Assembly: GCA_037501455.1 (NCBI GenBank)
Contig: CM074858.1
Coordinates: 42,095,001 to 42,159,000, forward strand
DNA: 64,000 bases
From: Lantana camara
Lineage: Eukaryota > Streptophyta > Magnoliopsida > Lamiales > Verbenaceae
Direction: 5' to 3'
The notes beneath the pieces are model-generated. The model saw only the letters and a program-made list of their open reading frames with translations. It was not told the origin of the DNA and did no database searches. Made by a program: the position numbers and the translations under genes. How positions within the stretch are numbered: position 1 is the stretch's first letter; each line of letters starts with the position of its first letter. Of this stretch, positions 46,185 to 58,300 are shown piece after piece.

Positions 46185-49057
46185 TTAAGGGGCTTGACTC
46201 TCGGGCTCAGGAGGGGCAGTTGAAAGAGGGGCTGGGGCCAGCACATGGGCATCGGAAGTTCGCGCATCACCAGGGTCCTCGCCACCTTGAGCGTCAATGG
46301 TAACACCATCATCCTCTATTTGTAGGGGCTCGGGATTTATGGGATTGGCCGCCATGAACTCACCTGAAGTATCGTTACAAGCTCCTGATACTCGGGCTCA
46401 GCCAGTTCCTCCGAGGGATCCTTGTCACGAACTACGGGCTCGCAGTTCTCGTCTAAATCCATGCGGAGTCGGCCGTCGGAGCGAGCACTTTCAGGGGCTA
46501 ACCCTAGTTTGATCATCTGCCCAATTGCTTTGTAAAAGAAGCGCCTGGCGTTGTCAAAGCAATGGAGGTTGGCGGCAAAAACGAAGGCCTTGGAGCGCAC
46601 GAACTTCATCACTGAGTCCCATGCCACCTTCGACTCAAGGCTGGCCACCTTTTCTTGCAAGTCAGCGAGGGACTTCTTGATTATATCGTTCTGGCGAGTA
46701 CTCTCGGCCAACTGCTGTCCCAATTCCCCATTCTGGACCCTCATCTGGTCACGTTCCACTTTTAGCTTATCGTGACGATGGTTGAGGGTCAGGAAGGCAT
46801 CGTCTGATTTTTTCAAGGCTTCTTTCAGCCTATCCCTCTCGAGGTTGGCATCCGTCAGTTGAGCGCAAACTGTGTTGTAATCCTCCTACAACTGACCGGG
46901 GTCGGAGACGCGCAGCAGCTTCTTATATTTGGCCTTATGTTGGGAGTAGGCCTGCGATCGACCCTGCAAGTTCTTCAGCCTCGGGATTACATCCTGGAAA
47001 GCCAAAATCGAGGGTCACTATCAAAAGTGGAGACAGAGTAGACTGATGTTTTACAAAGGAAATGGAAGACTTACCATCATGAGGGCGTGGCAAGCATCGT
47101 CCGCAACACGAGCGGTGTCGTGCTCGTTCAACTTGTCATGGTCGCCGGAGAACTGGAGTTTCCCGACGATGTCGGAGACTAAGTTTACGGAATACAAGCT
47201 CTTCTTCACAGTACCGGACCCTCGGTCCGTTGGCGTTTGTAACGAGCGTCCCCTCGACAGCCAACCTTCCAAAAATCTTCTTCCTCCGACGATGAGGTAT
47301 CGCCGCCTTCGCCCCGGTGGCCCACGACCACCTCTTTGCCTTTGCCCGAAATGGGAATTGAGTCGGGTAGCCTTTTTCTCTTCCCTTGACGGTCGGCCCT
47401 CAGGGCATCGTGTATTTGGACCGCTGTCCCCGAGCGGTTGCGGGAGGTGCTTGAGCTCAGGGCAAGGGGCCCTTCTGGGCCTTCTGGAGCGGCCGGAGGG
47501 GGAGTAGGATCCTGAGTGCCGTCGACGGTCAGGTCTTCGATGGGACCGACGATCGGAACTTCATTTTCCGCGCCCCTACCACCATTTCCTCGCCCTGCCC
47601 TTCGGCGGGCTCCTCTTCCCCTCGGGGTATTGTGGATTTGTGCATGTTGCTGCGGTTGTTGAGGGTTAGCACCTCCCCTCTGGGCGCGCATTATCTCAGC
47701 AAGACGTTCGGCATCCATTCCTGCTGTTAGTATTTGGATATCTGCAAAACAAAAGGTGCGAGCGTCAGAAATTGGATGTTTGGGTAACAACTACAAAGCG
47801 TAATAAGTGAAGATAAGTCAGTGAAACTATTCTAGAGGTTAGAGCAGTTAGTTCCTAGAATCTAACCGTCGAGCACCATGATTTCGGCTGGAGGATCCAT
47901 TATCATGCTCGGGGGGTAGGATATGCCATAACGGAATAGCACTTCCTCGCTCTTCATCAAGACCTCAACCTTGATCCACTTCTTCTCACTCCTCATCTCG
48001 AGGGCCAACCCCTTTGCCCAGTCCTCAAAAGCCTTATTCCTTATCCTTTCCTTAATCAATGGCCCCTCGCCATGTATCAACCACTGTCGGTGAATCCCAA
48101 AAATTCCCCCTGGAGCCCCCACGAAAAAGTACTTCTCTTTCCAATGCTCGCCGTAGGAGGTGGATGGAGAGTCTATCATCTTAAAGCCCGATTTGGCCTG
48201 GGCATAATAGAACCCATCTGTAGGAGACGAGCGTGGTGAGCGGGCCACCTGTATTAAACTGTCAAAATTGGCAATCGAGGGTTCGTGGCCCAGGGCTTTC
48301 ATTATAATTACGAAGGTGTTGATCAGGGCTATGCCGTTCGGCAGAATTTGTGAAGGGCAAAGCGCAAGGTGATGACAGATGGTGGCGACGATAGACGGTA
48401 TGGGAAACCTCAGGCCCCTGGCCAGGATTGCGTCCCAGTAGACCGTCAACATCCCGGGCGGCGGTCGGTTGGCCCTTTCTCCCTCCCCGGAAATCGCATA
48501 GGAAATACAACTTCATCCCAATACACTTTTGCTCTCAATTCCTCCAGATCACCGAGCGTCAAAATTCTTTCAATCTCATCCGGGGATCTGTCGGTTTGGT
48601 GAGGGTTATTTTGCCTCACTCGTGTTGTAGGCTCTTTTCCCCTTCTCTGGCGCTTTCTGGGAGGTTCAGCCTCAGCGTGACGCTCGGAGGGCCCTGCACC
48701 GCCCTCGGTAGCCGCGATCGCCACTGTGACCCTATGGTCCTGGGGTCTTACAGCACTATTGAGCACGGGAAACACCCTTTCCCCTTGCCTCTGCATTTCC
48801 ATAACGTTGCCCATCTCCTCGAAGAGATCATCTACCCCTCCGGGAGCACGCTCGTTCATCCCTTGAACGACGGTATTAACTTCTTCGTCCCCAGCTTCGG
48901 CCGGAGCCCTGGCCACTAGGATGGCGGTTGGAATCTCATCGCCGGGAGGGGCTCTGGCCCTTGGAACCGCCATGGGTATATTACCGTGAGAGGAGGAGCT
49001 TCCAACTGACATCTCATCTATCTCCCTCACATAATCATCTGATTGGTGTTCTGCCAT
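46185..49057 (-). pseudogene. T1 antisense ORF (aORF) with two introns
   Basis: Exon 1 runs from ATG 49057 (MAEHQSDDY) to 47867, with one frameshift near 48450. It holds an acidic head, a basic EPPRKRQRRGKE patch and a conserved block (GLRFPIPSIVATICHHLAL, SQILPNGIALINTF). Intron 1 (47742-47866, GT...TTTTGCAG) joins VLD to DIQILTAG in frame. Exon 2 (47741-47075) is basic and low in complexity, with another shift near 47215. Intron 2 (46994-47074, GTAAGT...CCAG) joins to exon 3 (46993-46185), which has a TAG at 46886-46888, coiled-coil-like heptads (NLERDRLKEA, KVERDQMRVQN, SLADLQEKVASLES) and a last shift near 46375. It resembles the plant family annotated as putative gypsy-type transposon (Transposase_28-like). 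Function is unknown. Confidence 0.8.
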
Positions 49058-49312
49058 GTTTGATCCTTGATTTTTGAAGGAGAAGCTTCTGGAATGAATT
49101 TAATGGCAGAAAGGGGGCCTTTCGCTCAAGAGTTTCACTCACCCAACCTAAATCTAAAGTTAGTGTAAAGAAAATCAGAAATTATCGGGATTTACCTGGG
49201 GTTTGAAAGAAAAGATTGCTAGAGTTCGCGAAGATTTGCAGAAAGTTTTTGCTAATATTACGCTTGAAGAAGACTAAGTGCGTGAAAGAGATGCAAGGCC
49301 CTCCAAATCCCA

Positions 49313-49320
49313 ATTTATAG
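49313..49320 (-). promoter_or_regulatory. Candidate TATA box of the T1 antisense ORF
   Basis: CTATAAATTGGG on the minus strand, about 260 bases upstream of the aORF ATG and between it and the 3' LTR. Position and spacing suit an independent antisense promoter. Element E has TATAAAAG at the equivalent place. Confidence 0.55.
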
Positions 49321-49610
49321 GGAGAGTGGTAGCATTGATTAGGTTAAAGATTCAAATTGCAATCATTTCCCGCCTGGGGAAACCCACCACTTTTGGTAAC
49401 CGCCACACGTCTCTCGGAACACACGCGCCCACGCTCCCACTCAGCATTTCATGCAGACAGGACTTCATTAAATGCGATGTCAGAACGTGTCCGTTACAGA
49501 AGCCTAGAGGTCACTTCTCTTGAAAGAAGCTTGACCCTCGGATATTCAAAAATTCAAGGCTTGCTTCTCTGAAAATTCTACAGTACGCTCAAAGCGATAC
49601 TACAGAATTT

Positions 49611-49621
49611 GGAGGGCAAAA
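49611..49621 (+). other. T1 polypurine tract
   Basis: GGAGGGCAAAA lies directly before the 3' LTR start TGATGAG. Confidence 0.8.
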
Positions 49622-50441
49622 TGATGAGACACAAAACCTCGCTCGGATCAGAGCCGTCCATGTGTCGCCATCTATTGACCTAAAACTTAGACGCTCGCAT
49701 TAACGGGCTCGCGTGCCTACCCAACCCATTCACTTGATGACTAGTCCAGGTCCACGTGCCTCGGCCCACTATTCAAGCGGGGGATTCAGGCTAGTGAACC
49801 CAGTGCTCGTGATACGGTCCTCTCATGGGCTATCTTCCCAGGGAAGCGTGCCACGAGGGCACGTTCTACCCTGTGCTCGTTTATCCAACGCTCGTTGGTC
49901 ATTAGTCACAGGGGACCCCTCGTGCATCCCTTCGAGCGTCACCCACGCTCGAGTATGATCAACCCCTATTAAGGCGTCCGTACGCCTGCAGGACAGGGTT
50001 TGAGCTTCCCAGCGCTCAACGCTCGCCAACAACCTCTGACACTATGGTAGTGCGCACCTCGTACCTGGCACGCCGCTTGCTTTTCAGAGCCATCACTCTC
50101 ATGCCCACACAGGCCGCCACGTATTAGGGCAACACAGGTTTGGGACCACACGGTCAAATTACCCAATCTGCCCTCATCCTTAACCTATAAATAGGGGGAA
50201 ACACATGCTTTCTTCCTCAAATCATCTTCTCCATAAAAACACACATTGAACTGGTCTATTCCTTCAACACAGTTGCATCACCACCGCATTTTACACTCTT
50301 GGTGTTATCCTAGCTGGAAGAACCCACGCTCATACGGAAACCCAGTTCCTGAGGCTCCCACGCCTGTGATGGTCTTTCCCTTTTCTTACAAATAGTGAAA
50401 GTGTTGTTGCATTTTAGGAAACTCCGATTCCTGCACCATCA
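49622..50441 (+). repeat. T1 3' LTR (820 bp)
   Basis: Collinear with 38151-38969, with about 27 differences by eye and one 1-bp indel near the TATA box. Followed by TSD CACGC. Confidence 0.95.
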
Positions 50442-53024
50442 CACGCAAGATCATAAACATATCATATTCAACACGTATGTATTTATAGTAGGGTATACTC
50501 GCATGCAAGGATAGAAATCAGCATGTAAAGGCCATAGGTCGCATAACTATACAAAATCCTAAACCTCACCTGAGAAGCGACGAGATACCAGAAGTGACAA
50601 GACGAAAGCATACTCGATCGGGTTATCTCCTCCCTGGAGATCACTGTACAGAAAAGATAAATACAGTGTACTCGTGACACGACTCAAACATGAACCAAAT
50701 AGGACGCACGATAATGGTATAAGATGACATGTCATGAATACAGGAATTATAGAATGGTATCACATGTCACGAATGTATTCATATGCACAATTACCTCGAA
50801 ATCCCATTTCACCAAAAATATTGTCAATTAACAACCAAAGAAGAAACATGTTTCAAAAACTCATTGAATTCTAAATTTGGGTTTATCATTTACAGAAATA
50901 GTAGTAATGTTAATGCTCATTTCAAACACCCAAGATAAAACTAATTTATCAAGAATCACATAATGTACTAAGTTCTTATATACAAACGTGCACTTACATT
51001 ATATCATCTCACAAATAACAAGATTTAAATCTGATTTTACATGATAAATACAATGCTATTTATATCAATCCATTTCAAATTGTCATAACAATTTAAAAGC
51101 ATATCGAGGAAGTTCCAAACATCATACATTGTATACATTTGTAACGCATAACTAACAGATTGATCACTACTTTTTAAGAATAACATTTTCTTATTATTAA
51201 TAGATTAGCTTAAATATCAAACCCAACACTAAAATAACAGAACAATTAACAATTCAATTCAGCAACTCAAATTCATCAATTCTAAATTGTATCGTATTTA
51301 TTTAAAATATAGAGATCATCCAAATTCAAATCTAATTAATCCAATTCTCAACAATCTAATTTAATATCATTTTTGATGTAGTACAGAAACCTAGTACACA
51401 TTTAAATCAGTCCATTACAATACATATGAAATTGATTTACAAAATAATTAAACAGAATTTAATTAAGGGTAAACAATATCCTGACGGTTCACCAAAGAAA
51501 TTTGGGGAAAGGAGAAGCAGGGGTTGTCGATTGCTAGCCGGTGAAGAAGAGGTTGTCGGTAGATGTCTTTGTTACTGGATTCATTCCTTAACTGTGGTAA
51601 GAAAGGAGAGGAAAAATGGCTGGACTAAGGTCCTACCGGTGGGAGTTGTGGCGGGTCATGAAGGTGGTAGCTTGAATACGGCAGCGCCATGAAGGTGGGA
51701 GTTGCCTTTCTTCCATACTGCTGAGAGTAGGCAGCGCTGGTGGAACAATGGTGGCCTCGCTAGCTGAAGACGACCAGAGCCGCAGCGGTTGAGGTGTGGT
51801 GAGCAGCGCCGAAGTTGGAAGACTTATCGCTGCTGGACTGGTGGCTGCTCAGAAAAGGGGCCGCTGGATTTCGAAGCACCAGCGGCTAAGGCGTTGTTCC
51901 GATGACCCCTCGCGGCAGTGGCTCAGATTGGAATGGTGGTTCCGCGGCGGTGAAGTTCGCTAGAATGGAGGCCAACGGTGGAGACGACGCAGCAGCGGTG
52001 GCGGGCTGAGTCGCGGTCAGATCCGCAGCTGGTGGTGGATCTATGGCCGAAGAAAGTGTTGGTGCGCGTGTTTAGCCTCCTTTCCAGATCTAGGCGAGAG
52101 AGGGAGCAATGGTTGGGTTGTTGCTGCTTCTTGGAAGAGGGAGAGAAAGAGAGCAGAGAAGGGCTGAGTCGCGGCGGCTGCAGGTGGTGATTTCGCCGGC
52201 AGGTGGAGGTGGCGAAAAGGGTGGTTGCGCCACTGCTGCTGAAACCGAAAGAGGAAGAAATGAAATGGAGAATGAGAAGGCTGCTAGGGTTCCACGATAT
52301 ATCAGCCTCAACTTTCATAAATTGCGATCAGGTCCCTCAAGAATTTAAATCGTTCGATTGAGTCCCCACGTTTCCATACAAAGTCAATTAAGTCCAATTA
52401 AAGTATTTAAAATTACAAAAACAGTCCCACAAGAAATTTAATTATGCAATTGAGTCCACAGATTTTAAGTAAGACTTAGATCAAGCCCAATTAAAGTTTC
52501 GATAATTATAAAAGTACCCCCAGAATTAAAGATAAAGTCCAATTAAGCCCAAATTCGCAATTAATAAATTAGAAAGAGAGTCCCAAACGATTAGACAAAG
52601 TTCAATTAAGTCCTATCATTAAAATACAAAATTCACTTAAGTCCCTCAAAGAATTCAAGTCATGCAATGAATCCCAAAGTTCAAGTAAGGTTCAAATAGA
52701 TCCAATTAAAGATTTTGTAATTATAAAAACATCCCCAAGGTTTTAAAGTAGTATACGATTAAGTCCAATTTGATTTCTCATAATTAGAAAACGATCCCCA
52801 ACGTTATTAATTTCAAATTAGCCCACATAATTTAATTTAAAGAGAAATTAGACACTAAACACATATTTCAATTTAGTCCACATATTTCATAAGGTAGCGA
52901 TTTGAGTTAATTAAACAATTAAAACATAAATAACGCAATTCAAGCACAAGCAGAGTTAAATAAATAACAATCTAATCGCATGAAAACGACATCGTATCTT
53001 GCTCCAAAAATGCGGGGTGTTATA
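50442..53024 (-). repeat. Solo LTR F, segment 3 of 3
   Basis: Ends GGGGTGTTATA, then TSD GGTCG. It matches the reverse complement of the first two thirds of G. Between about 51500 and 52310 it becomes strongly GC-rich with many GGCGGTGG-type words, against AT-rich flanks. Frames there (51426-51692, 51923-52348) overlap on both strands and are not conserved in G, so they are not called as genes. A poly-T/A-rich zone follows to 53010. Confidence 0.88.
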
Positions 53025-53356
53025 GGTCGCGCCCTTTGTCATCGAGCCAGACTCCGTCGAGCCAGATCCCCTCGAACTGGCTCCCATCGATCCAGGAGTT
53101 GATATCGACCCACGGGGGGTCGGTGAAGGTGCGGTGGCATCACGCGCACGTGCCACCTGTACTCCACTGGGCGGGAAACTCTAAGCTTTCCCTGTGTTAG
53201 CGCAATGATTGCACTTTTTAAATTTTAGGGCGCTGGGCGCGGATCCTGAAAGGTGGTTACTTGTAGCCGCAATTGGAGTAACGGGCCACGTTTCCCACAA
53301 CACCGGTTAACTGATTGATGCGGCTGGCAATTAACTCTGATTTGATTTAATTTAGC

Positions 53357-53364
53357 TATAAAAG
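53357..53364 (+). promoter_or_regulatory. Candidate TATA box of the E antisense ORF
   Basis: TATAAAAG within GCTATAAAAGGAGGG, about 170 bases upstream of the likely aORF ATG at 53535. Confidence 0.55.
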
Positions 53365-53534
53365 GAGGGCTTAGACGGTTTTTCCCCTTTTCACGCGTCA
53401 TGAAGAGTTTCAAGTATCCCAAGCCTTCAAAAGAAATTACCTCTCAGAGAACGTTTCAAGTAAATTCCCAAGGTACGCCTCTTATCTCCGAAATCTCCTT
53501 TCTTCATTTCTTCCCTAAATTCCCTCTTCAAGAA

Positions 53535-54288
53535 ATGGCCCCCAAGAAATCCATCGCCGTACCCCCTGGTAGCCAACCCAAAGCTTCGTACTAGAGAAAT
53601 TATGGGCCAAGGGATGAGACGTCAGACCCTGAAGTGTCAATGGAGATTATTAGGGTGAAGCGCCCAGGCAAGAACAGGTAGGAGGATCTAACGAGGAGAT
53701 GTACATTCCAGAGTTGGTTAAGGAGATAACTAGACCCGCCCTGGGGGATGTGACCAGGGGTGGTCCCCAACTGGAGGTTGATTCGGTTTCTCCCAGCGAA
53801 GAGGAGGGGCAGAGAATTGACCCAGAGGCGGTGGAGGATATAGCTACGAAAATCGAAGAGATGTCCCTGGGGGATGAGTCTCGGGATCAAGGTGGCGCTG
53901 CCTCTACTTCTGAGGCTGAGGTGGGACAGGGAAGCAGAAGAAGAAGGGGCCCAGAAATACCTCAAATATTATCATGAATTTCGATCCCAAGTTACTGAGT
54001 CGGAGAAGAAGACGGCTGAGAAAAGGTTGACCGGGTGGAAAGAACTAGATTTGAACTGCGAAGTCATAGTCTCCAATGCTGATGAGCACATGGGGGCCCC
54101 TCCAGAAGGGTGCATCGCGATTTCGGTAAAAGCTATAGTATGTGTTTCGACTCCCGCTTTCTCCGTTCCAGATCGCCTTGTACAACCATCTCCAGATTAG
54201 CCCGATCCAACTGCTCCCCAATGGCCAGGCTATGGTGATAGCCTTCAGGATGTTAATGAAGTTTCTTGGGCAAGTGGTGTGTGTGGAG
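53535..54288 (+). pseudogene. Antisense ORF fragment of element E, truncated by Copia-3
   Basis: Likely start ATG 53535 (MAPKKSIAVPP), although the frame is open from 53400. At least three frame changes follow. A Ser/Glu-rich acidic stretch (53699-53977: VSPSEEEGQRIDPEAVED, GGAASTSEAEVG) leads to an alpha/beta-like segment (YYHEFRSQVTESEKK). The DNA from about 54150 to 54288 encodes ALYNHLQISPIQLLPNGQAM. That matches the GLRFPIP...SQILPNGIAL block of the T1 aORF. The copia insertion at 54289 removes the rest. Function unknown; it cannot be expressed as a whole protein. Confidence 0.72.
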
Positions 54289-55316
54289 TGTTAGGAATAG
54301 TGCCCTAGAAAGCTGATTGTATATCCGCTTTGTGCTTTTCCTTATTGTAATCACAGACAATCTTTGAATGAAATAACGAATTGAGGCAACACTTCTTTAT
54401 ATGCTCTTGTTTGGTATGCGTTTACTTTATCTGTGCATGTATGAGAACTCCCCTAATCCTGATGACTTTAGGACTCTACCATTTAGGTGAAATGGTTCAT
54501 CAAACGAGCCCTATATGACATAAGTCATGATTAGTAAAATTCTCCAAACCGATGAGTCCTACCGACAGTGGGAGTGTCAACCTGACTCCTCTAAGACTTG
54601 CTTGTGGGATCACGCCCTTAAGAAGGACCACCTTGTTTCATGGAGGTGCAAAGTGTATAGTTGATACGTGCGTGATACATGAGGGTGCTTACTTCAATAA
54701 GTAAGTTCACTGAGGTGCCCCGTGTGAGAACATTCCTAAATGGGAAAGGAAGTTTCTATTTCAGGAAATGGAAACTTCCAGATTAGGAAATATCTCACGA
54801 GTCATTGATGTGATTAATTGATCCTTAGACTTGAGGTTCCTTGTCACTTTATGAGTTAACTCTGTAGTCTTAGGTGTAAGCTTTAAAGGGTGTCACCTTA
54901 GATAATTGATTCAAGGCTTACGCTGGGGCTGCACAAGTGATTCATAAAAGTGAATGAGAATCAAGAAAGGACCTACACTTGCATTTGCAAGGTGATCTCT
55001 TATTGTGTAAGTCATTCATATGCCATATGGAGTCCTTGGCCAAGGCAGTAGATCAAGACATCAAGAAAAGGGTTTCTTGGATTGAGATCAAATGGATATG
55101 AAATGCACTTAGCTTTAAGACCGGATTATTAGGGTTCTGATTATTCCCTTACCCTAGATCTTGGTTGAGAGATAGTAAGTAGGAGTTTTGTATCTCACAT
55201 GAATCAATGACTTAAAGGTTCTGTCGAATCTAAACATTCCAATTCAGCTAGGGGTTAAACACCTGTTGCTAGACTATGGTTGTTTAATCTGTGGACCGAT
55301 TAATTAATTAGTGGGT
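54289..55316 (+). repeat. Copia-3 5' LTR, left part
   Basis: Begins TGTTAGGAATAG. It matches Copia-1 from 4444 and Copia-2 from 35242. The solo LTR G interrupts it; the left target bases are TGGGT (55312-55316). Confidence 0.95.
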
Positions 55317-58300
55317 TGTGATGGCCCGTATTCTCGAAAGGCATCCTGACGACATTTACAAGTAAGTCTCTACACTTGTGTGTGTTTAATTTAAGAGTTC
55401 TTTAATTATGTGATTTAATGTAAATTCAATTTAATATGTGATCATTCGGATTATTCTAAAATTAATGGTTAAGTTGATTTTAAATCCATCATGTTACTTA
55501 ACTTGTTTAATTTCGGTTTACTTGAATTCATTGAGATTAATTATCAATCATGTGTTTACGAAATGTCGTTAAATTGTACGAAAGGTTTCTAAAATTAAAT
55601 TGAATTAAACTCTAATTGGTAAATCTATCTCTTTCATTTTAATTTATAAAATTAATTCGGAGCTCGAATGTTTAGTCGTAAGTTTACCGATTTTGTTTAT
55701 GATTATTTGTACGCGATATTTCTCTTTGCTACGCGATAAGGATACCCGGTTGTATATAGCTTGTGTACAAGACACATTTCTCCCAATCTCCTTTCTCTCT
55801 CTCTCTCTCTTCTCTCTCTCTCCTCTCCCATTCTCTCTCTCGCGGGTCACTATGCGCGACTTCGGTTACGAGCCCATAACTCGATCGTTTCTCGACGGAA
55901 TTCAACAAACAAATAGTCCATTTCGATTATCTCGGCGAGACCGACGCAAGAGTACCAATTTTACAGCCTAAAGATGAACGGTGGCAGAGTTATGGCCGGA
56001 TTTCAGTAGCAACGGCGGAGCTGTCAGACCGCCGCCACTTCGCCGGCGTGTCGTGGCGTTTTCCGGCCACCTCCTTGGTGCACGCGCCGAAGACCCAGCA
56101 AGTAGACATCCCGGCGCATCGGTTGACATCGGCGGCGCGACCATCGGAGCAGCGACGGAGCCGCACGCGCCGCCTGAAGCTCGCGGTGGCGGCCCGGGTT
56201 ACTGTAGCGACGCGATTCCGCCGTTTTCGGCGGTGGTTTCCGACGGGGCTTGATGGTTTCCAAGGTTAGTCGACCCCCTGAGTTCATTTCCGGCATCAAT
56301 TTCACCAGATCTTGGCCGTAGGTGGTGGTTCCGGCGACGTGTGCGGTGGCAGAAACTTCGGCGGCCAACGGGGGCCTTTTCCGGCCATCTTTTGGCCTCG
56401 GGCTCTTCACGAAAGTTATTCGGAACAACGAGAACTAGTGGCCTGTGATCAGGCGACTCCAGATTCTGTGGTTTGGCGGTGGATCGCGGTGGCAAAGTGG
56501 TGGTGCAACGGCGGCGCTAGCTCCGAGGATTTTTCCGGCGAGATACTTTAGGGCTTTTGAAGAGCTCGTCATGGGTAAGACAATGGCTTTTACGGATTGC
56601 ATTTTGGTTCACCGGTTTTGAAGTAATTTGAGTTTGAAGATTTAGGGTTTTCGTGTTCGTAGATCTGAAATTGGAGGAGATTGACTTGGAATTTCCAGAA
56701 ATTGATCGAGGATTCGGAACGGGCACGAAGACTTCATTCAGGACTGATTTTTCGGGATTTTTCCGGCGACCTTCGACGGCGGCCCGGCGGCGGCCCGGCC
56801 AAATTCCGACAGCTACAGTGGTGGCGTTCCGGCGGCGTTTGGTCAGAATGTTCGTCTCGTTATGGTGAGTTCAACGCCACTTTCCGTTCATTAATCGAAC
56901 ACTCGATCTATTTATTATGAATTATTTTACGTAATTGTGATTATTTGAATTAATTTTTTAAGTGCAAATAAACTGGTTATTGTTGGTTTGTTGATCGAGA
57001 TGTATCCCAATCGTATACGAAAATATGTAGTGAATGAATTGTGATATGCATGAATATTTTGATTTACAATTTGAATCCCGGTGTGATGAATTTACGCTAT
57101 TTGTTAAGTACGAAAGGGTGTTAGTGTAATATCTAGAAACTAATCTCTTATGTGACTAAATGAACTTGAATGATATTTTAGAAGAACGAACATGTTGTGA
57201 TTTCTCTATATGAATTTGAGATGTTCTCAATGTTATGTTTGTTGTAAATTGTGTTTCAAATATAAAATTGAGATACATGAAAGATGCTTGAATAACTTAA
57301 GACTTGATGCATGATAGGAGTTAGAATTGTAATATCTTGATTTACTCTTACTACTTGAAAATGGTATATTATGAATTATGATAAATTGATAATTGTCATG
57401 CTTGTAAGTAATTAATTCCTAGTTCAATAATTGTATAAACACTTTAAACGAACAATTATGCTTAGTAATCAACTGAGGGGATGTAAGTGTAATATTTATG
57501 AAACTATGAATGTGACTTGAGCTTGTGTACCAAACATGTCGTGAAGTTGTAAAGTATGATCTTAAGTGAATTAAATGCACTCTTTATTTGTATCAAGCAT
57601 GCCATCTACGTACAACAACTTTGTATGTTTACATGATCAAGTTGCTCTTAATTATGCACTTTATAACTCGACATGAACTTGATGCTTAATTCTAATACTA
57701 TAATTGAACCCTGTGACATTGGATGATCTAATATGCATTTTGTGAATACATTCACTTCCTAAATTGATCTTGCATCTTTAGATATGGAATTACGTGTCGG
57801 TTGCTTGTAAATATGACCTTGTTGAGCATTGATATGCCTTGAATGACCACGACACCTTATCCAAGCACAACATGAACACTTATGCACAACCACGATCATG
57901 TTGAGCAACGCCGTGCGTCTTGTTCGGTTCATATAGAGTCTAAGTCTGGGCTTCTGTATGTCTTGTCACAGAGTTTGGTGGTGCCGGTGGGCCCGAGGTT
58001 TAGAGTGTTTGGCCCTTCACACTCTCAGACTCTACTTTCACGAGGTGAGGTTTAGGATTTTGTATAGTTACGCGACCTATGGCCTTAATATGCTGATTTC
58101 AACCCTTGCATGCGAGTATATCTATTATAAATACGTATGTGTTGGATATGATATGTTTATGACCTTCTGAATCAACTCTGTTTGGAAAATTAAATATGAA
58201 AGCATATGTAAGCTGTTTTCAAAAGTACTTTACGTTATGTTCTGTAGCGAGATTGCCATGAAAGATTGGCGTATGTGATCCGTCGTGATCTGTTATGTTG

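Larger units (their letters stand above)
38151..50441 (+). mobile_element. Full-length Tat-lineage gypsy element T1
   Basis: A 12,291-bp element with 819- and 820-bp LTRs and perfect TSD CACGC (38146-38150 and 50442-50446). Order: 5' LTR, PBS, gag, PR, RT, RNase H, archaeal-like second RNase H, INT, spacer, antisense ORF, PPT, 3' LTR. The dual RNase H and the antisense ORF before the 3' LTR are hallmarks of the Tat lineage. By eye the LTRs differ at about 27 sites (roughly 3%), so it looks older than D. Sense coding has at least seven in-frame stops and three frameshifts. Confidence 0.94.
53025..54288 (-). mobile_element. Interior of Tat-like element E, right of solo LTR F
   Basis: Element E (minus strand) resumes here: a non-coding region with a plus-strand TATA box, then the beginning of its antisense ORF. 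The Copia-3 LTR cuts it at 54289; the rest of E (INT, RT, gag and 5' LTR) must lie right of the window. Confidence 0.75.

Noticed and set aside
51426..52348. ORFs in the GC-rich part of LTR F as possible host genes
   Set aside because: They overlap on both strands, have no matching frame in G, and lie inside a solo LTR with a perfect TSD.
55312..55320. G as a truncated fragment without TSD
   Set aside because: The uninterrupted site in Copia-2 shows TGAAT as the ancestral target, so TGGGT/TGAAT is best read as a mutated TSD around a complete LTR.
55981..56920. ORFs in the GC-rich part of LTR G
   Set aside because: High GC content removes stops on all frames; composition is Arg/Pro/Gly-rich with no domain, and F does not keep them.
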